Position numbers and translations under genes: made by a program. From contig NZ_CP007044.2 in assembly GCF_000520015.2 (NCBI RefSeq), positions 2,604,001 to 2,668,000 on the forward strand: 64,000 nt of DNA. Direction: 5' to 3'. Below the pieces are notes generated by a model, which was not told where the DNA came from, searched no databases, and saw nothing but the letters and a program-made list of their open reading frames with translations. This document shows positions 37,227 to 46,066 of the stretch, piece after piece (position 1 is the stretch's first letter; every line of letters begins with the position of its first letter). This DNA comes from Chania multitudinisentens RB-25 (GTDB lineage Bacteria > Pseudomonadota > Gammaproteobacteria > Enterobacterales > Enterobacteriaceae).

Positions 37227-38162
37227 ATGAAAGCTGTTCGTAATGGATTTAAATACGTCAATATTGCAGTATTAACTTTAGCGGCGGGGTTGTTCTCTTT
37301 TACCGCGTTTGCTGAGTCGCTATATAACAATCAACAGAAAGAAAGTTTGTCAGGGGCGGGGGTACTTTCGGCTAACGCCAGTGCTGCAAACACTTATCGC
37401 CCGGTGGCGAAAGTCGTACCCGAGCTGGCTCAGATTGTTTTTTATTATCCGCAAGGTAATCATCCAGCCACGATCAATGTGGATCGCGAGCTGCAATCGG
37501 CATTGTTGCCAGGTGAATTTACCGTGTTTTGTGTGGCACCGGGTGGGCACGCGATCGAGTCTTACTTCCAGGATCAGCCGCTGTATCAGGGAAAACAGAA
37601 TCCAGCACATCAGGTTCAGGTTAATGGTTCTGAGACCTATTTCTTGCAGGTGAATCCAGGGACCAATGGCAGCACGACGGCTTTGGTTGAAAGGGCGCAA
37701 GCAGAAGCTGACCTGAAGTCTATGCGTAAACAAACGCGTATTATCAACCGTGCTTCACAGGTAAAAGCCTGTGAGTATGTCAACGGCGGTGGCGCAGTGC
37801 TGATTCAGGAAAGTATACAGTTCCGCTTTGGCAAGAGCAGCTACGATTCTATTTTGCCATCCTCAGTGGCTAAATTGGATAATGTCATTGCCTTTATCAC
37901 ACAGGGTAATAACATTGCTAATATCCAACTGGTTGGTTACACGGATGCCATCGGTAATCCAGAATCAAACCAGCGGCTGTCGCAGGCCCGAGCTAATACT
38001 ATTCGTGAGGCCTTGCTCAACGCTGGTGTTAGCCAGGCGGTGATCACTAATGTCAGTGGTATGGGCGTGGCGGAAAGTGCGGAAGGGTGCGTTGCCAATG
38101 CGAGCCATCAAGGGGCAGGGTGCAATGTTAACAGCCGCCGTGTGGACATTATTGTCAGATAA
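37227..38162 (+). CDS. OmpA-domain periplasmic/outer membrane accessory protein
   Basis: The start at 37227 (MKAVRNGFKYVNIAVLTL) has a TGGAG six bases upstream; the GTG at 37209 is less likely. The 311-residue product has a signal peptide ending AFAES, a middle domain of about 150 residues that I do not recognise (VFYYPQGNHPATINVDRELQ), and a C-terminal OmpA-like peptidoglycan-binding domain: VLIQESIQFRFGKSSYDSI, LVGYTDAIGNPESN, LSQARANTIREAL, NSRRVDIIV. There is no beta-barrel and no lipobox. It sits between the adhesin and its secretion genes with its own terminator. Anchoring the export apparatus or the adhesin to the cell wall is an inference. Confidence 0.8.
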   Translation: MKAVRNGFKYVNIAVLTLAAGLFSFTAFAESLYNNQQKESLSGAGVLSANASAANTYRPVAKVVPELAQIVFYYPQGNHPATINVDRELQSALLPGEFTVFCVAPGGHAIESYFQDQPLYQGKQNPAHQVQVNGSETYFLQVNPGTNGSTTALVERAQAEADLKSMRKQTRIINRASQVKACEYVNGGGAVLIQESIQFRFGKSSYDSILPSSVAKLDNVIAFITQGNNIANIQLVGYTDAIGNPESNQRLSQARANTIREALLNAGVSQAVITNVSGMGVAESAEGCVANASHQGAGCNVNSRRVDIIVR

Positions 38163-38195
38163 TAATCGTTCAGTTCTGATTTAGCACTATTTAAC

Positions 38196-38233
38196 AAAGG
38201 GCTACAAGAGAAATAGAGTAGCCCTTTTATTTT
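38196..38233 (+). terminator. Rho-independent terminator of the OmpA-domain gene
   Basis: Stem AAAGGGCTAC / GTAGCCCTTT with a 12-base loop, then a T-rich tail, 33 bases after the stop codon. Confidence 0.88.
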
Positions 38234-38539
38234 AGATATTATTTTGTGATAAAATGCAGAGAGGCTTAATTTCTAGGGTTACTCTCAGAATTTCTTGTTA
38301 TTTTATTCTTTAGCTGTTAAGAAAATACCCCCACCCAATAATTTGATTAATCTGGATTTTTGTTTTCTTTGATGACTGGAAATTTTTTTTCTAGGCATTT
38401 TCTTATTTTCACTGACTGTATTTTAAGTAGATGCCTACGTTCTTTCTTGCAGTGGTCAATATATTGTCTGTGTTAGGATATATCTAATGTTTAGCTTGGA
38501 TGCTAAATCACAGTCTTTAAGTAGAACCAGGGAAAGATT
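38234..38539. other. AT-rich promoter region of the secretion operon
   Basis: About 300 AT-rich bases between the terminator and the ABC transporter gene. No gene seen. The separate terminators before it imply that the secretion genes have their own promoter here; a precise -35/-10 could not be chosen with confidence. Confidence 0.45.
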
Positions 38540-40789
38540 ATGAGTGAACAATTGTCGGTGTCTTCGGAGTTACCGGAGATTCCTAAGTCTCCGGCGATTT
38601 TGTCGTCGGAGTTTGACAATATAGAAGACCATGGCAGAGATTCATTGCTCTGGTCCGTTGAATGGTTATGTAATCATTATAACAAGCTTGCCAGTAAAGA
38701 AGTGCTGTATGCCGGGTTGCCGCGTGGCGACAAGTTAGAGCCTGAATTGGCACTGCGCATGCTGGATCAGATCGGTATCGCAGCCGGTTGGATCAAGCGC
38801 GATCTTGCCAGCATCTCCTCTTATCTCTTTCCTTTGGTGGTGGCGCGCAGTGATGGTTCATACTGTATTGTCGCCGCACGCACGGGCAAACGGGGAAACT
38901 ACGGGTATCAGGTGGTGGTTCCTGAAAGCGGCGGCACCGTCAGCATTCAGGAAACGGAACTGTTAACCAATGGCTATGCCATGGTAGCAAATCCGAAGCC
39001 CAAGCTGGATGCGCGTCTGGATGATGAAATTCTGCCGGAAGCCAACCGTGAAGGCCACTGGTTGTTCTCTACGTTGTGGCGTTATCGGCACTACTTTTAC
39101 AGTGCGGCCACGGCGGCATTGCTGGCCAATATTCTGACGCTGGCCAGCACGTTCTTCACGATGAACGTCTACGATCGCGTCATCCCTACCCAGGCTTATG
39201 TCACCCTCTGGTCATTGGCGATTGGGGTACTGATGGCCATTGTGTTCGAATTTACCTCCAGGCAGGTTCGTACCTATTTAATTGATGTGGCCGGGAAAAA
39301 AGCCGATCTGATTGTGGGGGCGAAACTGTTCCGCCAGGTTATGGCGATGCGCATGGAGAGCAAACCCCAATCGACGGGAACATTTGCCAACCAACTGCGT
39401 GATTTTGAGGCCGTGCGTGATTTTGCTACCTCGGCCACGCTGTCGACTCTGTCAGATTTGCCATTCTGCATACTGTTTATGTTCGTCATCTACCTGATTG
39501 GTGGGCAATTGGCGATAGTGCCGCTGGCGGCGGTACCGATTATTCTGCTGGTCAGCGTGATCATCCAATGGCCGTTAAGCCGTTATATGGGTGAAAACAT
39601 TCGTGAGATCTCGCAGAAACAAGGGATGTTGATCGAGTCCATTGAAGGGATGGAAGCGCTGAAAGCGGCGCAAGGTGAAGGCGTAATGCAAAAGCGTTGG
39701 GATGATATCAGCGCTTTGGCCGCCGCTTCTTCCATGAAAACCCGCTACCTGTCTGCACTGACCTCAAACTTTGTCACCTTTATGCAGCAGGTGTGCACTG
39801 TGGTGATCGTGGTGTTTGGTGTCTATCTGATCCATGCGGGCGAGCTCACCATGGGATCGATGATCGGGGTGGTTATTCTGTCTGGCCGTTCATTGGCTCC
39901 ACTGGCTGCGGTAGTCGGGTTGGCATTACGCTATCAACATGCCAAAACGGCGTTGAAGTCACTCAATCAGTTAATGGAGTTGCCTACGGAACGCGATCCG
40001 GCCATCAACTACCTGCCAACACCGAAATTTGACGGCCACCTGCGCTTGAAGAAGGTCGCTTTTGCTTACGCAGTGCCTGGCATGATGGTGCCTCCGCCGA
40101 TTCTGGATAACATCAATCTCACCATTAAAGCGGGTGAGCGGGTGGCGATTATCGGCAGTATCGGCAGCGGCAAATCAACGCTGCTGCGGGTGATGGCGCG
40201 GATTTACCAGCAGCGTAGCGGCCAGATCTCAATTGATGGCGTTGATGCCACCCAGGTTGATCCGGCGGATTGGCGTGCGGCGGTCGGTTATGTTGGCCAG
40301 GATTGCCGGCTGTTCAGTGGCACCTTGCGCTTCAACGTGACGATCGGGAAGCCAAGTGCCAGCACAGAAGAATTTCTGCGCGTCGCCCAGATGACCGGAT
40401 TGGATCGTATCGCTGCCAAACATCCACTGGGCTACGACATGCCGGTAGGGGAAATGGGTAACGCGTTGTCAGGCGGGCAGAAACAACTGGTTGCTTTGGC
40501 ACGCTGTCTGTTGCTGCGGCCGAAAGTGCTGTTGATGGATGAACCAACCAGTTCCATGGATGCGATGACGGAAACCCTGTTTATTCGCCAACTGCAAAAA
40601 GCCATTGAAGGACAAACGCTGGTGATTGTGACGCACCGCATGTCAGTGTTGAGTATTTTTGACCGTTTGATCGTTCTGGATGACGGGCACGTTATAGCAG
40701 ATGGCCCGAAAGATCAGGTCATTGCCATGTTAAGTGCCAACGGTCAAAAGAATGGTCAGAAAATAACCCAGCAGAATCAGCAACATTAA
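38540..40789 (+). CDS. type I secretion ABC transporter with C39-like domain (LapB/HlyB type)
   Basis: A 749-residue inner membrane exporter. Residues about 30-160 form a C39-peptidase-like domain whose catalytic Cys position is replaced (RDSLLWSVEWL), so it should bind but not cleave the substrate. A membrane domain follows (about 180-480, segments near LLANILTLASTFF and FCILFMFVIYLIGGQ). The ATPase domain has Walker A GSIGSGKST (Lys about 545), signature LSGGQ (643-647) and Walker B LLMDEPTSSMD. It powers export of the giant adhesin with the two downstream partners. About 100 bases separate it from the fusion-protein gene. Confidence 0.95.
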   Translation: MSEQLSVSSELPEIPKSPAILSSEFDNIEDHGRDSLLWSVEWLCNHYNKLASKEVLYAGLPRGDKLEPELALRMLDQIGIAAGWIKRDLASISSYLFPLVVARSDGSYCIVAARTGKRGNYGYQVVVPESGGTVSIQETELLTNGYAMVANPKPKLDARLDDEILPEANREGHWLFSTLWRYRHYFYSAATAALLANILTLASTFFTMNVYDRVIPTQAYVTLWSLAIGVLMAIVFEFTSRQVRTYLIDVAGKKADLIVGAKLFRQVMAMRMESKPQSTGTFANQLRDFEAVRDFATSATLSTLSDLPFCILFMFVIYLIGGQLAIVPLAAVPIILLVSVIIQWPLSRYMGENIREISQKQGMLIESIEGMEALKAAQGEGVMQKRWDDISALAAASSMKTRYLSALTSNFVTFMQQVCTVVIVVFGVYLIHAGELTMGSMIGVVILSGRSLAPLAAVVGLALRYQHAKTALKSLNQLMELPTERDPAINYLPTPKFDGHLRLKKVAFAYAVPGMMVPPPILDNINLTIKAGERVAIIGSIGSGKSTLLRVMARIYQQRSGQISIDGVDATQVDPADWRAAVGYVGQDCRLFSGTLRFNVTIGKPSASTEEFLRVAQMTGLDRIAAKHPLGYDMPVGEMGNALSGGQKQLVALARCLLLRPKVLLMDEPTSSMDAMTETLFIRQLQKAIEGQTLVIVTHRMSVLSIFDRLIVLDDGHVIADGPKDQVIAMLSANGQKNGQKITQQNQQH

Positions 40790-40888
40790 TTTCAATCAGA
40801 CGGCAGCAATCAGCGATACCTAATCTATTTCAGGATGCAGGTAGCTCAGGCTTTTGCTTTTTGGAAAATATTGGGGAAGGAATAACGG

Positions 40889-42256
40889 ATGAACAAGGAT
40901 GACTTTACATTAGCGGCCTCTGACGATGCTGATATAAGCAATAAACATGATATGGAAAATAAAGAAACTGAGGTAAAGAAAATCACGGTGAGTGCGGCAG
41001 ACATAATTGAATCCAATAAAAAAAATAACAAGGATAATCCGCATAGCGGGAAAATAGCACCTGCTGACTTGCAGTTTATGAATGACTTACAGGCTGCGTT
41101 AATTTCACAAAAAACGCCATTCAGCATGATCATGTTATATCTCATCGCTCTGGTGGTCGTAGTGGCATTAGTGTGGGCGCATTTCGCCCGAGTTGAAGAA
41201 ATTACCCGTGGTGATGGAAAGATTATTCCAGCCAGCCGTGAACAGGTGATCCAGAGCCTGGAAGGTGGGATCTTGGAAGAACTGAATGTGCGTGAAGGTG
41301 ACATCGTCGAGAAAGGGCAGGTGCTGCTGAAGATGGACCCAACGCGTGCGGATTCCAGCTACGGGGAATCATTATCGAAAGTGTTGGGGCTTAAGGCCAC
41401 GATAGCGCGCCTGCGTGCGCAATCTTATGGCACTGCACTGGTGTTTCCGCCGGAAGTACTGGCGGTTTCCAGCATTGTGAATGATGAAACGCAAGCCTAT
41501 AACGCCCAACTGAGAACTCTGAATGAGAGCGTAGAGGCCCTGAAGAAAAGCCTGTCGCTGGCGGAAAGTGAAGTGCAGCTTTCTGCACCCTTAGCCAAAA
41601 AAGGGCTGGTGTCAGACGTGGAGATCCTGCGTCTGCGGCGGCAAGCGAATGAATTCCAACTGCAAATCGCTGAACGCACCAACCGTTTCCGTTCTGATGC
41701 CAACAGTGAGCTGAACAAGCAGGAATCAGAGCTGGCGCAGGCGGAGGAAATCTTGCGTGGCCGTCAGGACGTGATGCAGCGCACCACCATTGTTGCCCCG
41801 GTGCATGGAACGGTGAACAACATCCGTACCACGACCCGAGGTGGCGTTATCCAGCAGGGGGCAGAAATCATGACGATAATCCCTCTGGAGGATAACTTGC
41901 TGGTTGAGGCGCAGATTAAACCGGCCGATGTGGCATTTATTCATCCAGGCTTGCCCGCCACGGTCAAAATAACCGCTTATGACTATGCTATTTATGGAGG
42001 GCTAACCGGAGTGGTGGAACATTTGAGTTCTGACACTCTGGTTGATGAAGAGAAAGCGCGTTCTGGCCGTGGGGATTCAACCTATTATCGTGTGTATGTG
42101 CGTACTAACCAGGCGGCATTGCAGGTTAAAGGTAAAACGTTCCCGATCATTCCCGGCATGGTGGCGAATGTAGAGATTAGGACGGGAGAAAAAACCATCC
42201 TGTCTTACATATTGAAGCCAGTATTAAAAGCACGTGAAGCATTCAGAGAGAGATAA
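40889..42256 (+). CDS. type I secretion membrane fusion protein (HlyD family)
   Basis: A 455-residue periplasmic adaptor linking the ABC exporter to the outer membrane channel. It has an unusually long, charged, Lys/Asn/Asp-rich cytoplasmic N-terminus (about residues 1-80), one membrane span (about 83-103, MIMLYLIALVVVVALVW), a lipoyl half-motif (IIPASREQVIQSLEGGILEEL), a long coiled-coil hairpin (about 150-290), and the closing lipoyl and beta-barrel segments (TIVAPVHGTVNNI, VKITAYDYAIYGGLTG). A GGAAGGAAT ribosome-binding site precedes the ATG. Same operon as its neighbours, four bases before the outer membrane gene. Confidence 0.94.
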   Translation: MNKDDFTLAASDDADISNKHDMENKETEVKKITVSAADIIESNKKNNKDNPHSGKIAPADLQFMNDLQAALISQKTPFSMIMLYLIALVVVVALVWAHFARVEEITRGDGKIIPASREQVIQSLEGGILEELNVREGDIVEKGQVLLKMDPTRADSSYGESLSKVLGLKATIARLRAQSYGTALVFPPEVLAVSSIVNDETQAYNAQLRTLNESVEALKKSLSLAESEVQLSAPLAKKGLVSDVEILRLRRQANEFQLQIAERTNRFRSDANSELNKQESELAQAEEILRGRQDVMQRTTIVAPVHGTVNNIRTTTRGGVIQQGAEIMTIIPLEDNLLVEAQIKPADVAFIHPGLPATVKITAYDYAIYGGLTGVVEHLSSDTLVDEEKARSGRGDSTYYRVYVRTNQAALQVKGKTFPIIPGMVANVEIRTGEKTILSYILKPVLKAREAFRER

Positions 42257-42260
42257 GCCA

Positions 42261-44318
42261 ATGGCATATAAACACAGTGAATTCCGTCGGTTAAACGTGG
42301 CCATGGCAATCGCGGTATGTTTACCTTTTTCTGTATTGGCAGTGACGCAGCCATCTGCGCATGAGCAAGATATTAACGCCTTGCCACCGATGCTGACGCA
42401 GGAGGAATATATGACATTATTCCATTCTGATCGGCCAGCGGCTGAAGGTACTGCGCTAAACGGCGGGGAGACGTCTGCGGCTAGCAGCGAAGCACCGCAG
42501 TTTCTGAAAGATTTGGCGGCAATGGGTGAAGCCAATACGCCAGTATCCCGTCAAGACCCGGTTTCTTCCGCGCCGGAAGTGAAAACCGAAGCACGGCCTT
42601 TGTTTAGCCAGAACACAGTGGTGGAAAACGCTCAGCCTGCGGTTGCAGCCAAACCGCATGATACGGTGCAGCCGGGCAACAGCTTCAGCGTATCGCCACC
42701 GGATAGCCCGCTGGTTGCGCCCAAAACAGCAGAATCTTCTAGGCTGGTGACGCGTATTGAACCACCGGTGCCTGTCAAAACCACCGAAGTAGCGGCCAGC
42801 AATACTGAGCGCTTGAGTACGCCGGTGCAGCCAGACAGCAGTGCGGCTCCGGTTACCCAGAACAATCCACCCGTCCTGGTGAACCGCACTGAACTGCGTG
42901 CTAAAGCCAACATAGCTCCAGAACCGCCTGCGGGGAGCAGCCAGGCGGTGCTGAGAAGCAAGAGCGATCTTTTCCCCGCAGTTCAGCAACAGTACCAACC
43001 GGACCCGGCGTATGACAACGTGCGTTGGCATGGTGAGATCGCGGGTGAAAGCGACAAGCGAAATCTGAGCGAAATGACCCGCGATGCTTACAAAGGGCGA
43101 AGCACCAATCCGTCACGGGCTTTTATACGTAGTATGGTGTCTTTGGCATTGACGCATAGCCCGGAGATACGTTCTTCAGAAGCCGATGTTCTGGCGGCGG
43201 GTTATTATGTTGACCAGACAAAAGGCCAGCGCTGGCCACAGGTGCAGGTGGGGGTATCAACGCCGCTAGGTACTCAAGGGGGGAATGCCGATCTACAGCG
43301 TAACAACGCTAAAGCGAGTGATACCAGCGGTTCCGTTTCCATCACGACGCCCATTTATGACTGGGGTAAGGCCCGGAATCAGATCGACAGTGCAGAAGAA
43401 GGGGTAACGGCGGCGGTTAATGCGCAGAATTACACCAAAGAACAGTTGGCTTACAGTACCGTTTCAGAGCTGATGAACCTGAGCCGTTATCAGGAAAGCC
43501 GCGTAGTGGCGCTGGCTTATGTCGAACGAATGAAACAACTGGCCGATATGCTGTCGCAGATTACGGCCGTGGATCGTGGGCGCGCCAGTGAGTTTACCCA
43601 GGCCAAAGCCAAGCTGCTTTCTGCCCGTGCCAGCCTGGACGATATTGAACACCAGGTCAGTACCAGCCGTATCAGACTGGTTCGCCTGTTGGGAATAGAG
43701 CCGAATTTACCTGAGAATATCTCTTGGCGAGATTCTGTGATGCCGGCATCCATGGCGATTGCCTCGCTGACCAAGAACCCGAATCTGCTGAAATTGCAGG
43801 CGCAGGTAAAGGCTGCCGAATATGAAGCCGACAGTATCAAGTCGGCGGGTTTACCGCAGCTGAACTGGGTGGTGTCCAAGAATACGGCAAAAGATATCAA
43901 TGGCGATGAAACCGGTTGGTATACCGGGCTGAATGTCCAATGGAATGCGTTCAGCGGCGGTTCGCAAACGGCAGCGCAGATGTCTGCACGCGCCAGAGCC
44001 AATGGTGCCCAGCAGCAATATGAAGTGGCCTATCGTGACTTGGAATATCAGATTAATAATCTAGTACAGACGCGAGATTCTTCATTTATGCGTGCCGAGG
44101 ATTTTGATCGTTTATCGGCTGAAACCGATCGGGTCAGGCAAATGTTTTATGATCAGTGGTATAACCTGGGCAAACGGACGCTGCTGGATGTGCTGACGGC
44201 GGAGAACGATCACTTTAATAATCAGTTATCAGCGATCAATAATCGCTATGACGGCTATATCGCTAATATCAACGTGATTGCCAGCGCTGCGATGCTGTTG
44301 AGCTGGATCGATAAATAG
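42261..44318 (+). CDS. TolC-family outer membrane protein with long disordered N-terminal arm
   Basis: The start at 42261 (MAYKHSEFRRLN) lies four bases after the fusion-protein stop; an earlier in-frame ATG at 42234 would overlap that gene. The 685-residue product has a signal peptide (about 12-35), then roughly 200 residues rich in Pro, Ala, Ser, Thr and Val with no repeats I could align, then a TolC-like domain from about residue 275 (AFIRSMVSLALTHSPEIRSSEADVLAAGYYVDQ) to the end (LLDVLTAENDHFNN). Typical TolC-like channels are about 450-480 residues, so the arm is extra. It is the outer membrane exit duct for the adhesin. Confidence 0.92.
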   Translation: MAYKHSEFRRLNVAMAIAVCLPFSVLAVTQPSAHEQDINALPPMLTQEEYMTLFHSDRPAAEGTALNGGETSAASSEAPQFLKDLAAMGEANTPVSRQDPVSSAPEVKTEARPLFSQNTVVENAQPAVAAKPHDTVQPGNSFSVSPPDSPLVAPKTAESSRLVTRIEPPVPVKTTEVAASNTERLSTPVQPDSSAAPVTQNNPPVLVNRTELRAKANIAPEPPAGSSQAVLRSKSDLFPAVQQQYQPDPAYDNVRWHGEIAGESDKRNLSEMTRDAYKGRSTNPSRAFIRSMVSLALTHSPEIRSSEADVLAAGYYVDQTKGQRWPQVQVGVSTPLGTQGGNADLQRNNAKASDTSGSVSITTPIYDWGKARNQIDSAEEGVTAAVNAQNYTKEQLAYSTVSELMNLSRYQESRVVALAYVERMKQLADMLSQITAVDRGRASEFTQAKAKLLSARASLDDIEHQVSTSRIRLVRLLGIEPNLPENISWRDSVMPASMAIASLTKNPNLLKLQAQVKAAEYEADSIKSAGLPQLNWVVSKNTAKDINGDETGWYTGLNVQWNAFSGGSQTAAQMSARARANGAQQQYEVAYRDLEYQINNLVQTRDSSFMRAEDFDRLSAETDRVRQMFYDQWYNLGKRTLLDVLTAENDHFNNQLSAINNRYDGYIANINVIASAAMLLSWIDK

Positions 44319-44541
44319 CGTTAGGCCTTGAGGTGAAGCATAAAGTGGCATGATTCTCCTACATATTGCAAGATGACGAAGGCGGTATTTTGCCTGCCAT
44401 TAAGGAGCATGGGTTTATCGATGATGAATTTATTTTTACTCGTCCATAAACCTTTGCTCTGAACATGAAATATTTTTTGGTGATCTCTGGTGAATTAGCC
44501 TCTCAAAAAAATGAATTCAAGATATTATAATGGAAGATGAT

Positions 44542-45171
44542 ATGTATTCTGTCTTAGTGATCGACGAATCCCCTACAATATTGATTGCCATCAAATCGCT
44601 CTTGATGCAGTCCGATGCTTTTGAGAACGTCTTTGTCGCTGCCAGTAGTAAACAAAGCTTGGATATTGTGAACAAGAATCATATTGACTTGATTATTACG
44701 GATGTAGAACTGCAAGACGATGACTGTTTTTTACTGTTGAAAAATATAAAAAGAAAATTTCCAAAGATTAAATCGCTTTTTTTTTCGTCTAAAAATGAGT
44801 CTATCTATTCGTTACGGGCGCTTGAAGCCAAGGCCAATGGATTCATCAGTAAAGGGAAGGATGTTGAAGAGATACTTTTTGCTGTGCAACATGTCTTGAA
44901 AGGGTACCTTTTTTTTTCCGCAGAGGTATTAAGTAACGTGTCGGATATGGCCGCATTGAGTAAAAGCGTGAAGCCTAAGTGGTCGTTGACGGCCCGAGAG
45001 ATTAGCGTGCTGAGATGTATGGTTAAAGGGGTTAAAAATAAGGAGATAGCGGAGAGTCTTTTTATCAGTGAAAAAACAGTGAGCACTTATAAAACCCGTA
45101 TCATGACAAAGCTTGGGGTGACATCTGTCATGGAAATGGTGAGTTATGTAGAAAAAAATGACCTGCTGTAA
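44542..45171 (+). CDS. LuxR-type response regulator with intact receiver domain
   Basis: About 209 residues from the ATG at 44542 (MYSVLVIDESPT), chosen because GGAAGA lies just upstream; an in-frame ATG at 44530 is possible. The receiver domain keeps the acidic pair (IDES), the phosphorylatable Asp (LIITDVEL), the Ser switch (LFFSSK) and the Lys (GFISKGKD). The output domain is a LuxR helix-turn-helix (SLTAREISVLRCMVKGVKNKEIAESLFISEKTVSTYKTRIM, given here as spaced motifs). It resembles FimZ/BvgA-class regulators. No sensor kinase gene is in the window. It lies downstream of the secretion operon in the same direction, 223 bases after it. Confidence 0.88.
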   Translation: MYSVLVIDESPTILIAIKSLLMQSDAFENVFVAASSKQSLDIVNKNHIDLIITDVELQDDDCFLLLKNIKRKFPKIKSLFFSSKNESIYSLRALEAKANGFISKGKDVEEILFAVQHVLKGYLFFSAEVLSNVSDMAALSKSVKPKWSLTAREISVLRCMVKGVKNKEIAESLFISEKTVSTYKTRIMTKLGVTSVMEMVSYVEKNDLL

Positions 45172-45374
45172 ATAATAAATCAATGTAATAATTTGATATC
45201 TAGTTAGTTCCTGTAATGAAAATCAATAGGATATATATTAGGTTTTCCTATTTTAATTTGTTAAAAATAGTGATTTTTCCTACAAACGACTGCTTGTTTT
45301 CTTATATTATTTGCGATTTATATTAATTATTATACCCATGAGGGGAATAAATAAAAGTTATCAATGGAACTGAT

Positions 45375-45989
45375 ATGAAAATAACACCGAATAGGGTAAC
45401 GAATGTCTTGATTGTTACTCAATGTTCATTCACTCGTCTTGCACTGAGTGCGATTTTTGCAAATATACAACTATCATCTGGCAAAAAAATCAATGTAGCC
45501 TCTGAGGGTTTTTTTGAGAATAATCGGCAGGTTATAGACTTTATAATCTGTGCTGACGATCTTTTTAATGAGATTAGCTTGCAAAGTATTTTGCAAATTA
45601 AAGAAGCACTACGTTACGCCAGCTTTTCAAGTAAAATGGTTTTTTTAACCTCACACCATCATTTTGCACTTGGTTACTTTATCTCAGGTTTGTGCAAAAA
45701 AGAGGGGTACTGTGCTGCAATTGATAAAACGGTAGCGAATATCGCAATAGATTTAAGACGGATTTTGAGTTCTAAGGAGGTTTTTGATGAACTCCCGTCA
45801 TGCACGTTAATGCTGACGCAGAGAGAAAGAGAAATCATTATCGGCTTGATTAAGCAGAGAAAACCGGCTTATTTATCCAAGAAATACGATGTTAATCAGA
45901 AAACAATCAGTGCGCACAAAGTGAATGCGTTACGTAAGCTGAATGTCGATCACCTAAACAGTATTGTCAGTTTAAATGCGTTGACCTGA
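45375..45989 (+). CDS. LuxR-type regulator with degenerate receiver-like domain
   Basis: A 204-residue protein in AT-rich DNA. Its N-terminal 130 residues follow the receiver outline (VLIVTQCSFTRLALSAI, DFIICADDLF, MVFLTSHHHF) but lack a convincing phosphorylation site. The C-terminal domain is a LuxR-type helix-turn-helix (LTQREREIIIGLIKQRKP followed by NQKTISAHKVNALRKLN). The KTISAHK recognition-helix region is shared with the regulator at 16228, suggesting related DNA targets. Third regulator of the island and convergent with fepA. Confidence 0.78.
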   Translation: MKITPNRVTNVLIVTQCSFTRLALSAIFANIQLSSGKKINVASEGFFENNRQVIDFIICADDLFNEISLQSILQIKEALRYASFSSKMVFLTSHHHFALGYFISGLCKKEGYCAAIDKTVANIAIDLRRILSSKEVFDELPSCTLMLTQREREIIIGLIKQRKPAYLSKKYDVNQKTISAHKVNALRKLNVDHLNSIVSLNALT

Positions 45990-45998
45990 CAATTATCG

Positions 45999-46024
45999 GC
46001 CCCTTCCCCCGTCAGGGAAGGAGC
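45999..46024. terminator. hairpin between convergent regulator and fepA
   Basis: Stem CCTTCCC / GGGAAGG (extended by GC/GC across one mismatch) with a six-base loop, lying ten bases after the regulator stop. It has no T tract, so it may be a weak or Rho-assisted terminator. Confidence 0.4.
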
Positions 46025-46066
46025 ACGGTTATATATCTCCGCTATTGTTTTATCAAGCATGGCCAA

